Assembly (NCBI GenBank): GCA_035295125.1
Contig: DATGJP010000067.1
Location: 62,001-126,000 of the forward strand
Direction of reading: 5' to 3'
Source: JAICMB01 sp035295125
GTDB lineage: Bacteria; Acidobacteriota; Terriglobia; Bryobacterales; Bryobacteraceae
Length of the DNA stretch: 64,000 nt
The notes below the pieces were generated by a model that worked only from the letters and a program-made list of their open reading frames with translations, had not been told where the DNA came from and did not search any database. The position numbers and the translations under genes are program-made. This document shows positions 62,882-64,000 of this stretch, one piece after another (the first letter of the stretch is position 1; each line of letters opens with the position of its first letter).

Positions 62882-64000
62882 ACGCTCTCGATCAACTGAA
62901 CAGTTATCTGCGGAGCATTGAAAGCCGGCTGCGGCTGTTCGCTGTGTCGCGCGGCGCCGCCATCATTACCGTGGCAGCGCTGGTGACTACGGTCCTGCTC
63001 GTCTTTATCATCAACCAATACGCGTTTTCGGAGCGCAGTCTGCTCATTGCTCGTGGCGTTTTGTTCCTGTCGCTTGCCGTAGCTTTGAGTTTCGGGCTGG
63101 TGATTCCGCTGTTTCGGCTGTCGCGACGGCACGCCGCGAAGCGAGCCGAAGCGCAGTTTCCGGAGTTCAAGGAACGCCTGCTTACCCTCGCCGAGGCCCC
63201 TGACGCCAGCAATCCTTTCGTGCATCTCATTGCCGATGATGCGCTCACCGTGGCCCGCGCGAACACCGCGAAGCAACTCATCTCGGGCCGGGCAATTTGG
63301 GGTCTGGTTTCGTCAGCAGGCTTGGCCATCTTCGTTCTCGCATGGCTTTTCCTGGCAGGTCCGGGGTATCTGGGGTACGGCACTGCCCTGCTTTGGGCCG
63401 GCCCTCCTAAGCTCGGAACGCAGGCTTTCTACGACATAACGGTGGCCCCTGGCGACAAAACCGTTCGACGTAAAGCCGACCAGTTGATCACAGCTCAACT
63501 CGTTGGTTTCCAGACCGACAAAGTTCGTTTGTACGCCCGTTACGGCGGGGCTTCTAAATGGGAGCAAGTGTTCATGCAGCCCCAGCCGCACGGGCCCGGC
63601 TTCGAATTTCTATTTGGGGGGCTGCCTGAGAACGTCGAGTATTACGTCGAAGCAGGCGCCGTACATTCCAAGCACTACACACTGCGCGTGGTCGACCTGC
63701 CGGGAATCAAGAAGATTCGAGTCACCTACAATTACCCATCCTGGAGCGGTCTCAAACCTGAGACTGAGGATCCGGGCGGGGATCTGCGAGCGGTTCAAGG
63801 CACTGAGGCCGAAGTCGCCATCGAAACGGACCGACCGCTCGGCAAAGGACTTTTGATGCTGAACGACGACTCGCAAATCGATCTGAAATCGGGAGAAGGG
63901 AACTGGCTTACCGCTCGGGTTCCGATCGAGAAGGACGGCATGTATCATATAGCGGCGCTGGATCGCGGTGAAAACGTGCGCTTGAGCGAGGACTACTTCA
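62878..64000 (+). CDS. large membrane protein, DUF4175-like, cut by the window end
   Basis: The frame starts with GTG at 62878, overlapping the BatA-like stop, and is open for 374 codons up to the end of the window without a stop. Three hydrophobic helices are visible (about 27-47, 57-77 and 140-160), followed by beta-rich soluble sequence. The layout fits the DUF4175-type membrane proteins that end such MoxR operons. The full length and the C-terminus are unknown. It belongs to the same operon by its overlap. Confidence 0.75.
   Translation, partial: MNALDQLNSYLRSIESRLRLFAVSRGAAIITVAALVTTVLLVFIINQYAFSERSLLIARGVLFLSLAVALSFGLVIPLFRLSRRHAAKRAEAQFPEFKERLLTLAEAPDASNPFVHLIADDALTVARANTAKQLISGRAIWGLVSSAGLAIFVLAWLFLAGPGYLGYGTALLWAGPPKLGTQAFYDITVAPGDKTVRRKADQLITAQLVGFQTDKVRLYARYGGASKWEQVFMQPQPHGPGFEFLFGGLPENVEYYVEAGAVHSKHYTLRVVDLPGIKKIRVTYNYPSWSGLKPETEDPGGDLRAVQGTEAEVAIETDRPLGKGLLMLNDDSQIDLKSGEGNWLTARVPIEKDGMYHIAALDRGENVRLSEDYF

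Overview
The window is high-GC bacterial DNA packed with genes; the longest gap between called genes is about 205 bases. It looks like Acidobacteriota of the Solibacter/Bryobacter type. The reasons are a MacB-like duplicated permease with the acidobacterial N-terminal region, several membrane Ser/Thr kinases (one with a TolB/PD40-like propeller, one beside an ECF sigma factor), a DUF4214 protein and hairpin-bearing dispersed repeats. The lineage is inference. I saw no rRNA, tRNA, CRISPR array or transposase.

Layout. 1-9.8 kb: a LytS/LytTR two-component pair, an ABC-F ATPase, a lone Flp pilin, two tiny membrane ORFs, a glycerophosphodiesterase, an HGSNAT-like membrane acyltransferase, and a divergent pair made of an HTH-citrate synthase fusion and a second citrate synthase. 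10-23 kb: a type VI secretion-related island with two TssK paralogues, TssL, TssM, a tail-anchored Ser/Thr kinase and a methyltransferase. It also holds a 690-residue tail-anchored protein with a degenerate kinase N-lobe and a long Pro/Ala-rich region carrying nine FTR(M/L/F)F motifs. 23-38 kb: envelope and signalling genes (processive GT2, two kinases, ECF sigma factor, lipoprotein, DinB, ADOP permease, Der GTPase). 38-46 kb: a dehydrogenase, a DUF4214 protein, two coupled haloalkane dehalogenase-like hydrolases, a GT2-methyltransferase fusion, a VOC protein and a sulfotransferase. 46-52.5 kb: an ABC exporter ATPase coupled to an ABC-2 permease/amidohydrolase fusion, a DJ-1/PfpI protein, a GT39-like transferase and an AHSA1/SnoaL-like protein. 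52.6-64 kb: a tight eight-gene MoxR/DUF58/VWA operon that includes a caspase-like Cys peptidase and a TPR-gluzincin; its last gene runs off the window.

The best candidate for an undescribed system is the type VI island. The array protein's first 95 residues align without gaps to the N-lobe of the neighbouring kinase but lack the glycine loop and the ATP-binding Lys. Its repeated F-x-x-hydrophobic-F peptide has a close relative (ATKMF, residues 406-410) in the cytoplasmic part of TssM. This suggests a membrane-tethered, multivalent scaffold for the TssKLM complex, possibly controlled by phosphorylation. The motif and topology are read from sequence; the function is inference.
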